DNA of 64,000 nt, from assembly GCA_002500745.1 (NCBI GenBank), contig DLST01000018.1:405227-469226 (forward strand). The letters run 5' to 3'. Origin of the DNA: Sphingobacterium sp. UBA7855. Lineage in GTDB: Bacteria > Bacteroidota > Bacteroidia > Sphingobacteriales > Sphingobacteriaceae. The translations under genes and the position numbers were made by a program. This document shows positions 1 to 7,697 of the stretch, in pieces; the first letter of the stretch is position 1, and every line of letters begins with the position of its first letter. Below the pieces are notes generated by a model that did not search any database, was not told the origin of the DNA, and saw only the letters and a program-made list of their open reading frames with translations.

Positions 1-1481
1 CCTTCGCGCGCTAAAGTCGTTGTAGCAGTTCGTTGTGCGGCTTCCAAAGGAGTCTGTCTTCGAGAAGTGGGCCGACTCGCTTTTTCCGCTTTTTTTTCCT
101 GGGCCGCGCGTTGTTCTTCCTGTGCTGCAGCCTGGATTCGTTCTTCTATGATTTCAGCCGCAGAGCGATTTTCTTGCCGCTCTTGGTATTTAACTTTTAA
201 ATCAGACTGATTGATCATTTGTTGGATTGTTGCGCCACTTGCAGGCCCCATCACGGCACGGGCAGGTACCAAATGCGTAGCAACAACCTCTGTGGGGATA
301 CCTTTATCATTCAATACGGTAATCAATGCCTGTCCTGTCCCTAAGGAGGTTAAGACTTGATCAATTTCATAAAAGTCGGATTTGGGATATGTTTTAACAA
401 TCTTCTTTAAGTTTTCAGCATCGTTGGGTGTAAAAGCACGCAGGGCATGTTGTACGCGATTTCCCAACTGCGCCAATACAGATTCTGGCACATCGGTTGG
501 GGACTGTGTACAGAAGAACACCCCGACCCCTTTCGATCGAATAAGACGAATGATCTGATCAACCTGTGTGAGAAAGGCTTTAGGAGCTCCGTTAAACAGT
601 AGATGGGCTTCGTCAAAGAAAAAGACAAGTTTAGGTTTGTCCAAATCGCCAACCTCAGGCATATTTTTAAACAGCTGTGCAAGTAAGCTTAACAAAAATG
701 TAGAATAAAGTATGGGTTGGTCTTGTACATCGGAGATATTTAATAAGCTAATCACGCCCTTACCATCTACCTTTTGAAACAAATCGTTGATGTCAAATTC
801 TCTCTCACCAAAAATATGCGCTAGACCTTGCTGTTCCAATGCAACGATCTTACGTAAGATGGTTCCCGAGCTGGCGGAGCTAATCTTACCGTAATCATTT
901 TTTATCTCTTCGCTACCCGGTCCTTCCGAGAGGTAGGTAAGCAATTTCTTCGTGTCTGAAAAATCGATCAAAGGCATTTGTTGATCCTGCGCATATTTAA
1001 ACATAGCCGCTAATACGCCCGTTTGCGTTTCATTGAGCTCCAGTATCCGGCCCAGCAATACCGGTCCAAAGTCCTCTACAGTCATCCGCATAGGAATTCC
1101 TTTGTTGCCAGAAAGTGAGTACAATTCAACGGGAAACGATGATGGCTCAAATGGTATGCCCACAGCACTTCCGCGGTCAATAAGTGCCTGATTAGTCAGT
1201 CCTGGCTCTGCTAAACCTGATAAGTCGCCTTTGACATCCAGCATAAATACAGGTACAGCGGCATCCGACAATTGCTCGGCGATTAACTGTAACGTACGCG
1301 TTTTACCTGTGCCTGTAGCGCCAGCAATAAGACCGTGACGGTTCATCATTTTCAACGCCAAATTCACTTTTGCTTCAGATTGAATTTCCCCATTCAGAAT
1401 CCCTGCACCCAGATAAATGAATGCTCCTTTGGGGTTATAGGATACCTTTACTTGCTCAATAAATTGTTCTTTATTTGCCAT
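1..1481 (-). CDS. HerA-like (DUF853) ATPase/helicase, 3' end cut by window edge
   Basis: The reading frame starts at ATG 1481 and runs off the window at base 1, so about 493 codons are visible and the C-terminus is missing. The N-terminal part has a Walker A (AGATGTGKT, about residues 53-61) and a Walker B with a DEAH-like end (LVFFFDEAHLL, about residues 283-293). The phrase RSKGVGVFFCTQSP and the region around it fit the HerA/VirB4-like ATPase family formerly called DUF853. Known members are FtsK/HerA-superfamily motor ATPases; the cellular role of this bacterial branch is not settled. The last visible part (from about residue 430) is rich in Ala, Glu, Gln and Arg and looks like a coiled or disordered linker. 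It is divergent from the small exported gene at 1653. No nuclease partner (NurA-like) is in view. Confidence 0.85.
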   Translation of the reverse strand, partial: MANKEQFIEQVKVSYNPKGAFIYLGAGILNGEIQSEAKVNLALKMMNRHGLIAGATGTGKTRTLQLIAEQLSDAAVPVFMLDVKGDLSGLAEPGLTNQALIDRGSAVGIPFEPSSFPVELYSLSGNKGIPMRMTVEDFGPVLLGRILELNETQTGVLAAMFKYAQDQQMPLIDFSDTKKLLTYLSEGPGSEEIKNDYGKISSASSGTILRKIVALEQQGLAHIFGEREFDINDLFQKVDGKGVISLLNISDVQDQPILYSTFLLSLLAQLFKNMPEVGDLDKPKLVFFFDEAHLLFNGAPKAFLTQVDQIIRLIRSKGVGVFFCTQSPTDVPESVLAQLGNRVQHALRAFTPNDAENLKKIVKTYPKSDFYEIDQVLTSLGTGQALITVLNDKGIPTEVVATHLVPARAVMGPASGATIQQMINQSDLKVKYQERQENRSAAEIIEERIQAAAQEEQRAAQEKKAEKASRPTSRRQTPLEAAQRTATTTLARE

Positions 1482-1652
1482 ACCTAAGGCTTTAAATGTA
1501 TAAATCAATAAACATTGAAAAACGTTTCATAAAAATAATTTCTTCGTCACAATTTAGTGCCAAAATATATTTTTTAGTGCACTACTAATTTGAATTTAAC
1601 ATGGAATTGCTATTTTTACGATGTAAAACAGTAAAACTAAAGGTAATAAAAA

Positions 1653-1988
1653 ATGTTAAATAAGCGGTTTAGATTTGTGGCAGCGTTCCTTTGCGCGATC
1701 ATCTTTTTCACAAAGATGGCTATATCTATTTCACCTATTTTTTCCAATAGTTTAGATCAAAGTACAATCTTACAGGTTGTTTTACAACTGGAAATCGAGA
1801 ACAATAATGGCGCGAGTAATGATACACTCGAGACGGCCTCAAAATTTTTCAATACGAAGTCAGAAGAACCTATTGTATTCGAAACTATAATCGTTGAGAA
1901 CCAAGGAAAACAAAAGAATTATCTTAAAAATGAGAAAAGCATTCTAGCTTTTCATCCTACGGTTCCAACACCCCCTCCTAACGTATAA
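1653..1988 (+). CDS. Small exported or membrane-anchored hypothetical protein (111 aa)
   Basis: I do not recognise this family. The product has a basic start (MLNKRFRF), a hydrophobic stretch at about residues 8-27 (signal peptide or single membrane anchor), and then a polar, low-complexity body with many Asn, Glu, Lys and Thr. It ends in a proline-rich tail, PTVPTPPPNV. There is no cysteine in a lipobox position. Upstream, TTG at 1590-1592 and TATTTTTA at 1611-1618 (18-bp spacer) resemble the Bacteroidota promoter form, and a short hairpin follows the stop codon. The next gene is a SulP transporter 230 bp downstream, so a shared transcript is possible but not shown. Coding status is supported by the start context, a plausible export signal and the absence of any better frame. 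Confidence 0.55.
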   Translation: MLNKRFRFVAAFLCAIIFFTKMAISISPIFSNSLDQSTILQVVLQLEIENNNGASNDTLETASKFFNTKSEEPIVFETIIVENQGKQKNYLKNEKSILAFHPTVPTPPPNV

Positions 1989-1990
1989 TG

Positions 1991-2010
1991 ACATCCTATC
2001 GGGATGTTTT
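1991..2010 (+). terminator. Short hairpin with T-run after the small exported gene
   Basis: ACATCC (1991-1996) pairs with GGATGT (2002-2007) around a 5-nt loop and runs into TTTT. The stem has only six pairs, so this is a weak terminator at best. It lies 3 nt after the stop codon. Confidence 0.4.
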
Positions 2011-2218
2011 CCTATCGACCTGCACGCGAAAGAAAAAGCGTGTACGCATTCTTGATTTTTCTTAAGCATTCTTTACGCTGGCACGATCGGTCTATTGTTG
2101 ACCTTTTGAGTGCAGTGGGTGCGTTGATGCTCCGGGACAATAAGCTCTCGATGCGTTATTGCTGCAGCTATTGATAGTTGCTTAATGAAAACTTTATTTA
2201 CAGATAAACACAAATTTT

Positions 2219-3760
2219 ATGTTTGGAACTCGTACGTCGGCTTTTCTAAAATTATCGAAAAGAGACTTAAAATATGACTTCCCTGCTAGTGTTGTGGTGT
2301 TTTTGGTGGCACTTCCATTATGTTTGGGAATTGCAATGGCCTCAGGTGCGCCATTGTTTGCAGGATTATTGACAGGTGTAATTGGTGGAATCGTGGTCGC
2401 TTCCATCAGTAAATCACCACTCAGTGTAAGTGGACCAGCTGCCGGTCTAACTGTTATAGTCTTAGGTGCTATTCAAAGCCTAGGTGCATATGAAACCTTT
2501 CTACTTGCCGTCGTTATTGCTGGCATAATACAAATCATTCTGGGTATATTAAAAGCTGGAATGATAGGCAATTATTTCCCCTCAGCAGTCATTGTAGGGA
2601 TGCTTGCGGCAATCGGTATTACGATTATCATGAAACAAATTCCTTTAGCATTGGGTTTGGTGGAATCACATGCCTTTGAAGTGAATAATGGGCATGGTAT
2701 CGGTGCTTATTTTGACACGATAGTCTCAGCAATCAACTTTGGTGCATTGACCATCTGTGCGCTGTCTTTAGCGATTCTTATCTTTTGGCCAGCGATTCCA
2801 AAGCTCAATAAAGTTCCAGCCCCGTTGGTGGTGGTAATTTTAGGTGTCAGCTTAGCTTACCTTTTCAACGGATCAGCATTCCAATTGCATGAAAAGCAAT
2901 TTGTTTTAGTTCCGGTTGTAGGTTCTTTCTCGGAGTTCACGGGTTTATTTACACTTCCGGATTTTACACAGGTAGTGAACAAAGAGGTGTGGATTGCGGC
3001 GTTTACCATTGCGATTATCGCTAGCCTTGAAACTTTATTGAGCATCGAAGCTGTGGATAAAATAGATCCTTACAAAAGAAATACACCAACCAACCGCGAA
3101 CTTGTTGCGCAGGGAATCGGTAATATGACCAGCGGACTTTTAGGGGGCCTACCCTTAACATCTGTTATCGTTCGCTCATCGGCAAACGTCAATGCGGGAG
3201 GAAAAACGAGACAATCTGCCATTATGCATGGTCTTTGGCTTTTGGTCGCTATGCTGGCAATCCCGACAATGCTAAATATGATTCCACTAGCCTGTCTAGC
3301 CGCCATTCTCCTTCATACAGGATATAAATTAGCAAAACCAAGCCTGTTCACCTCCATGTACAAAAAAGGTTTAGATCAATTTATCCCATTTTGTGTTACC
3401 ATTGTAGCCATTGTTTTTACCGATTTGCTGATGGGGGTAGGTATAGGAATTGTCGTCGCAACCTGCTATATCTTGAAAGCAAATATGAAAAATGCGTTTA
3501 AATACAATATTGAAAGAGACAACGACGAAGATAAAGCTATCATTACATTAGCTGAAGAAGTATCATTTTTGAATAAAGTTCCTATTCAACAAAAATTATA
3601 CAGCTTACCAAAATCGATCAGCAAGATCCGCATTGATGGGACATTCAGTAAATTTATCGATAAAGATGTTATTGAAGTCATCAAAGATTTTGAACAGAAT
3701 GCAAGAAGCAAAGGAAAAGACATTGAACTTTTGCAGGTTGTTTATAAAAAGCCTTCCTAG
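2219..3760 (+). CDS. SulP-family inorganic anion (probably bicarbonate or sulfate) transporter
   Basis: A 513-residue polytopic membrane protein. The N-terminal block with PASVVVFLVALPLCLGIAMASG and the SGPAAGLTVIV segment (about residues 63-73) are the SulP/SLC26 transport-core signature. About 10-12 hydrophobic helices fill residues 20-430. The C-terminal 80 residues resemble a reduced STAS-like cytosolic domain (SISKIRIDGTFSKFIDKDV...). SulP members move sulfate, bicarbonate or other anions across the inner membrane. The next gene in the same direction is a beta-carbonic anhydrase, an arrangement that usually points to bicarbonate handling; the substrate here is inferred from that context only. 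ATG 2219 is the first good start and the N-terminus matches the family well. Confidence 0.9.
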   Translation: MFGTRTSAFLKLSKRDLKYDFPASVVVFLVALPLCLGIAMASGAPLFAGLLTGVIGGIVVASISKSPLSVSGPAAGLTVIVLGAIQSLGAYETFLLAVVIAGIIQIILGILKAGMIGNYFPSAVIVGMLAAIGITIIMKQIPLALGLVESHAFEVNNGHGIGAYFDTIVSAINFGALTICALSLAILIFWPAIPKLNKVPAPLVVVILGVSLAYLFNGSAFQLHEKQFVLVPVVGSFSEFTGLFTLPDFTQVVNKEVWIAAFTIAIIASLETLLSIEAVDKIDPYKRNTPTNRELVAQGIGNMTSGLLGGLPLTSVIVRSSANVNAGGKTRQSAIMHGLWLLVAMLAIPTMLNMIPLACLAAILLHTGYKLAKPSLFTSMYKKGLDQFIPFCVTIVAIVFTDLLMGVGIGIVVATCYILKANMKNAFKYNIERDNDEDKAIITLAEEVSFLNKVPIQQKLYSLPKSISKIRIDGTFSKFIDKDVIEVIKDFEQNARSKGKDIELLQVVYKKPS

Positions 3761-3810
3761 CACCAAAACATTCATCATTGGATAGAAGCTTTGCCAGAGA
3801 TCATAGTGTA

Positions 3811-3844
3811 TGAAAGATCCTGTCGGGACGGCAGTCGTCTTTCA
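3811..3844 (+). other. Two-part hairpin between SulP transporter and carbonic anhydrase
   Basis: The outer stem TGAAAGA (3811-3817) pairs with TCTTTCA (3838-3844). The inner stem CTGTC (3820-3824) pairs with GGCAG (3830-3834, one G-U) around the loop GGGAC. No T-run follows, so it is not a clean intrinsic terminator. It could be a processing or attenuation element separating the two genes. Confidence 0.45.
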
Positions 3845-3968
3845 TTGAGATCAGGAACAGTTATTCAATGAAAATAAGTTGTTTGAAGTAAACAATGAAT
3901 TTAGACATTTGTATATACTAGCATAAAATAGAAACGATGCCTGCGGGCAAGAGTGAAATAAGAAAAAT

Positions 3969-4616
3969 ATGGAAAATAAAGATTTAATAATCGGATTTGA
4001 CAATATCATTAAAGGGAATAAAGAGTGGATGGAATTTGTGAAAAATGACGTAACAGGGCGTTTCCAGCAGCTTGCCAAAGGGCAGAATCCAGAAATTCTT
4101 TGGATCGGCTGTGCAGATAGCCGAGTACCCGCTAATGAATTGACAGGCACAAAGCCGGGCGAGGTATTTGTACACCGTAATATTGCCAACATGGTTATTC
4201 ACTCTGATATGAGTATGCTGTCGGTGTTAGACTATGCGGTCAATGTTTTAAAAGTAAAACATGTCATTATCGCGGGCCACTACGGTTGTGGTGGTGTAGC
4301 TGCCTCTCTAAGCCGCAAGCAATATGGTATTATCGACAATTGGCTTGGCCATATCAAAGATGTATATCGCTTACATAGCGCTGAGATTGATGCGATTGAA
4401 GAGCACGAAGAAAAAGTAAATCGCTTAATCGAACTTAATGTAAAAGAGCAAGTTTTTAACCTTTGTTCCACCTCAATCATTCAAAATGCATGGAAAGAAC
4501 GTAATGATCTTGCAGTGCATGGTATGATTATCAATATCGGTACTGGAGAATTGATCGACCAGCATTGTACTTTCACCAACAATGATGAGCTTGGCGAAAT
4601 CTTCTCGTACAAATAG
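3969..4616 (+). CDS. can: Beta-class carbonic anhydrase
   Basis: Catalyses interconversion of CO2 and bicarbonate in the cytoplasm. The product is 215 aa, normal for the beta class. The zinc ligands are visible: C48 in CADSR (48-52, with the D50/R52 dyad), H104 and C107 in HYGC. The HRNIAN segment (69-74) is also typical. It follows the SulP transporter by about 210 bp, with a two-part hairpin in the gap, and ends before a perfect 10-bp terminator. The pair would couple anion transport to CO2/bicarbonate balance. The ATG at 3969 gives the normal N-terminus. The family call is secure; the gene symbol is by analogy with E. coli Can. Confidence 0.93.
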   Translation: MENKDLIIGFDNIIKGNKEWMEFVKNDVTGRFQQLAKGQNPEILWIGCADSRVPANELTGTKPGEVFVHRNIANMVIHSDMSMLSVLDYAVNVLKVKHVIIAGHYGCGGVAASLSRKQYGIIDNWLGHIKDVYRLHSAEIDAIEEHEEKVNRLIELNVKEQVFNLCSTSIIQNAWKERNDLAVHGMIINIGTGELIDQHCTFTNNDELGEIFSYK

Positions 4617-4635
4617 CATAGTCATAATAATCGGT

Positions 4636-4660
4636 ATAAAGGGGCAAATTGCCCCTTTAT
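4636..4660 (+). terminator. Terminator after carbonic anhydrase
   Basis: A perfect 10-bp inverted repeat, ATAAAGGGGC (4636-4645) with GCCCCTTTAT (4651-4660) and a 5-nt loop. It lies 20 nt after the stop codon. Confidence 0.8.
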
Positions 4661-4779
4661 TATGCTAGATCCAAAGGTGATTAACAATGCGCTTTATAGG
4701 CTCTACAGTAAGCATATCCCACTGTTTATTCTGAACCGAATATCTACGATCTCCTAGCAAATATCTCGTCGCGAATAAT

Positions 4780-4787
4780 TAACTTTG
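4780..4787 (+). promoter_or_regulatory. -7 box of glnS, 4 nt before the ATG
   Basis: TAACTTTG matches the Bacteroidota -7 consensus TAnnTTTG and ends four bases before the glnS ATG at 4792. With the usual 5-7 nt to the transcription start, the message would begin at or next to the start codon. No clear -33 TTG is present at the expected distance. Confidence 0.55.
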
Positions 4788-4791
4788 TACT

Positions 4792-6462
4792 ATGAGTGAA
4801 GAAAAATCATTAAATTTTATCGAGGAAATTGTCGAAGAGGATCTTCGTACAGGAAAGCATGGCGGACGTGTATTGACACGTTTCCCTCCTGAGCCAAATG
4901 GTTACCTCCACATTGGTCACGCCAAATCCATCTGCTTGAACTTCGGATTAGCCCAGCAGTATAATGGCAAGACTAATCTACGTTTTGATGACACTAACCC
5001 TGTCACTGAGGATACGGAGTATGTTGAAAGTATCAAGAAAGATATTCAATGGCTTGGATTCCAGTGGGCAGCGGAATTATATACTTCAGATTATTTTGAG
5101 ACATTATACAGCTATGCCGTTGAACTAATAAAAAAAGGTTTAGCATACGTTGACGATAGCACAGCTGAAGAAATTGCAGCAGCAAAAGGTACTCCAACAG
5201 AACCGGGAGTGCCAACGCCTTACCGCGACAGGCCTATTGAGGAAAATCTAACCTTATTCGCAGCAATGCGTACCGGTAAATACAAAGACGGCGAAAAAGT
5301 ACTTCGGGCAAAGATCGATTTAGCTAGTCCGAATATGCATATGCGTGACCCTTTGTTGTACCGCATCAAACACGCTCACCACCATAGAACTGGCGATCAA
5401 TGGTGCATCTATCCGATGTATGATTTTGCACACGGGCAATCCGATTCTATCGAGAAAATTACACATTCGATCTGTACATTGGAATTTATCCCACACCGTC
5501 CACTTTATGATTGGTGTATTGATAAATTGGAGATTTTCCCTTCTAAACAATACGAATTTGCACGTTTGAATATGACCTATACCGTCATGAGTAAACGCAA
5601 ATTGCTGCAATTAGTTAATGACAAATTTGTTGAAAGCTGGGACGATCCGCGTATGCCTACGATCTCAGGATTACGAAGAAGAGGTTATACACCTGCGAGT
5701 ATCCGCAACTTTTGTGAGAAAATCGGTGTTCAAAAACGCGAAAATATGATCGATGTCAGTCTTCTGGAATTCTGCATCCGTGAGGATCTCAATAAAACGG
5801 CATGGCGCAGAATGGCTGTTCTAGATCCGATCAAATTGGTGATCACAAACTATCCTGAGGGCCAGGTAGAGGAACTTATCGGTGAAAACAATCCAGAAGT
5901 TGAAGGTGGTGAAGGCTCACGCTCCATTCCATTTACAAAAGAACTTTGGATAGAACGCGATGATTTTATGGAAGATGCGCCAAAAAAATTCTTCCGTTTA
6001 GGCCCTGGGCTTTCTGTGCGTTTGAAACATGCTTACATCGTCACCTGTCACGATTTTGTGAAAGATGAAAATGGCAAAATAACGGAAGTGCATTGTACAT
6101 ATGTTCCAAATTCTAAATCAGGAGAAGATACTTCTGGGTTGAAAGTAAAAGGAACAATCCACTGGATCTCGGTTCCACATGCGAAAGAAGCCGAAGTGAG
6201 ATTGTACGACAGATTGTTCAATGATGAAAACCCTGCTGCTGCAGAAGATTTTAAAGCATCGATTAACCCAGAAAGCTTGCATGTTATTGAACGCGCTTAT
6301 ATTGAACCTGATCTAACACATGCAACTCCAGGAAAGGGTTATCAATTTATACGACTGGGGTATTTTACCTTAGATACGCATTCTACCCCTTCCCAATTAG
6401 TCTTTAACCGTACGGTTACACTGAAAGATTCTTGGGGTAAAGAGGTCAAGAAAAATGCATAA
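4792..6462 (+). CDS. glnS: Glutamine--tRNA ligase
   Basis: Class I aminoacyl-tRNA synthetase that charges tRNA-Gln. The 556-residue product has the HIGH motif (YLHIGHAKS, about residues 42-50) and the KMSKS equivalent VMSKRK (about 264-269), plus the GlnRS-type catalytic core RFDDTNP and the C-terminal beta-barrel anticodon-binding region. Length matches E. coli GlnRS (554). Having both glnS and gltX (41411-42931) in the window suggests direct Gln charging. It stands alone between two terminators, with its own promoter box only 4 nt before the start codon. Confidence 0.97.
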   Translation: MSEEKSLNFIEEIVEEDLRTGKHGGRVLTRFPPEPNGYLHIGHAKSICLNFGLAQQYNGKTNLRFDDTNPVTEDTEYVESIKKDIQWLGFQWAAELYTSDYFETLYSYAVELIKKGLAYVDDSTAEEIAAAKGTPTEPGVPTPYRDRPIEENLTLFAAMRTGKYKDGEKVLRAKIDLASPNMHMRDPLLYRIKHAHHHRTGDQWCIYPMYDFAHGQSDSIEKITHSICTLEFIPHRPLYDWCIDKLEIFPSKQYEFARLNMTYTVMSKRKLLQLVNDKFVESWDDPRMPTISGLRRRGYTPASIRNFCEKIGVQKRENMIDVSLLEFCIREDLNKTAWRRMAVLDPIKLVITNYPEGQVEELIGENNPEVEGGEGSRSIPFTKELWIERDDFMEDAPKKFFRLGPGLSVRLKHAYIVTCHDFVKDENGKITEVHCTYVPNSKSGEDTSGLKVKGTIHWISVPHAKEAEVRLYDRLFNDENPAAAEDFKASINPESLHVIERAYIEPDLTHATPGKGYQFIRLGYFTLDTHSTPSQLVFNRTVTLKDSWGKEVKKNA

Positions 6463-6477
6463 AAGATTTATTCTTAA

Positions 6478-6513
6478 CTAAAAGAGGTCGGAAGTGATTC
6501 CGACCTCTTTTAG
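6478..6513 (+). terminator. Strong terminator after glnS
   Basis: A perfect 16-bp inverted repeat (left arm 6478-6493, right arm 6498-6513) with a GTGA loop; the right arm contains CTCTTTT. It begins 15 nt after the stop codon. Confidence 0.85.
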
Positions 6514-6887
6514 TTAATGGGATTTTATTATACCACACATGGACCTAACGTTGACATTCTTCCTAAAAAAATTTCGAAGCACCACCAATTTCTTCACATC
6601 GCTTTTTTAAATTACGGAGCACTATAAAACATGATATCATCCTAAACTTTTGCTTTTCCTCCAACAAGTAATATAGCCTTCAAAAATTCAGGCTTTATTC
6701 AAGACTGACAAATAATATACCCCCAGAGTCAAAACATACACAGCTGTGTTTTTTTGACAATAATTTATAAAGGTACGTCATGTACACTACTCCGAGCATT
6801 ATATCATTCATTTTTCAACTTGATTATCGTCACTCTTTTGCCTTGATTTTAGCAATAGTTTTACGTCAAACAAATACCCTTAACGAT
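6514..6887. other. Intergenic region before the OmpW-like gene
   Basis: An AT-rich stretch of about 370 bp. An upstream in-frame ATG at 6780 would add 36 residues but the sequence between it and 6888 does not look like a signal peptide, so it is read as non-coding leader. I see no convincing -33/-7 pair, RNA gene or repeat. Confidence 0.4.
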
Positions 6888-7553
6888 ATGAAAAAGTTAT
6901 TTTTAATCGCATTGACACTTACTTTAGGAGCACTAAGTTTACAAGCACAAACAATCCCTAATCAACGTTGGCAAATGAGACTTAGAGGAGTGGCAGTCAT
7001 GCCAAACGAATCGGCTACTATTAACACGATAGGCGGAGACGTGGATATCAACACAAAATTTATTCCTGAACTCGACTTCACCTATTTTTTTACAAAAAAC
7101 ATTGCGGCGGAATTGATTCTTGGAACGACAAAACATAAGGTGCATACAACAGGTTCAGATTTAACTGCGATTGGTGGAAGTTCCTCCAGTAATGTCGATC
7201 TAGGCAGCGTATGGCTTCTTCCTCCTACGCTTACAGCACAATATCACTTCTTCCCCGACGGAGCTATAAAACCTTATGTGGGCGCAGGGATAAATTACAC
7301 GATATTCTATAGTGCTAATGCTGGATCCACTGTAAAGAATGTGAAATACGACAATGCTTTTGGCTTCGCTACCCAACTTGGGATTGATTTTAAGCTATCT
7401 GACAAATACTTTGTGAATTTAGATGCTAAATATATTCTGTTAAAGACAGATGTGAATGTGGATGCATCCAACTTAGCTCCCAACTTATCCATACCAGCAA
7501 AAGTTGATATAAATCCCTTTCTGCTTGGCTTTGGAGTAGGCATGAAATTTTAA
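6888..7553 (+). CDS. OmpW-family outer-membrane beta-barrel protein
   Basis: The start is set at ATG 6888, giving MKKLFLIALTLTLGALSLQA, a clear signal peptide cleaved near residue 20; the upstream ATG at 6780 would bury it. The mature protein (about 200 aa) has alternating beta-strand sequence and the OmpW/AlkL features: the early WQMRLRGVAVMP strand, TYFFTKNIAAELILG, LPPTLTAQYHFF..IKPYVGAGINYT, and a C-terminal barrel strand ending in phenylalanine (GVGMKF). OmpW proteins form small eight-stranded barrels in the outer membrane, associated with passage of hydrophobic molecules. It is monocistronic, followed by a hairpin shared with the convergent DUF2723 gene. Confidence 0.88.
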   Translation: MKKLFLIALTLTLGALSLQAQTIPNQRWQMRLRGVAVMPNESATINTIGGDVDINTKFIPELDFTYFFTKNIAAELILGTTKHKVHTTGSDLTAIGGSSSSNVDLGSVWLLPPTLTAQYHFFPDGAIKPYVGAGINYTIFYSANAGSTVKNVKYDNAFGFATQLGIDFKLSDKYFVNLDAKYILLKTDVNVDASNLAPNLSIPAKVDINPFLLGFGVGMKF

Positions 7554-7586
7554 TCATTTGGCTCATTTCCCTATCCTATATGTATC

Positions 7587-7617
7587 GAGGCCGCTTTCAG
7601 TATATGAAAACGGCCTC
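7587..7617. terminator. Hairpin between convergent OmpW-like and DUF2723 genes
   Basis: GAGGCCG (7587-7593) pairs with CGGCCTC (7611-7617) and the stem continues as TTTCA/TGAAA after one mismatch. It can serve the plus gene; a T-run is weak on both sides. Confidence 0.6.
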
Positions 7618-7697
7618 ATCTGGTTCATCACCTCAAGCATATTCATCCAGTTACCATTGAGCCAAACCCAATAATTTGGTTTCGTTTGTTAAAAGCA

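Noticed and set aside
2022..2044. GCACGC/GCGTGT hairpin upstream of the SulP gene
   Set aside because: Only six pairs with one G-U and a 10-nt or longer loop; too weak to call.
6780..6887. N-terminal extension of the OmpW-like protein from ATG 6780
   Set aside because: It would put 36 residues before a clear signal peptide.
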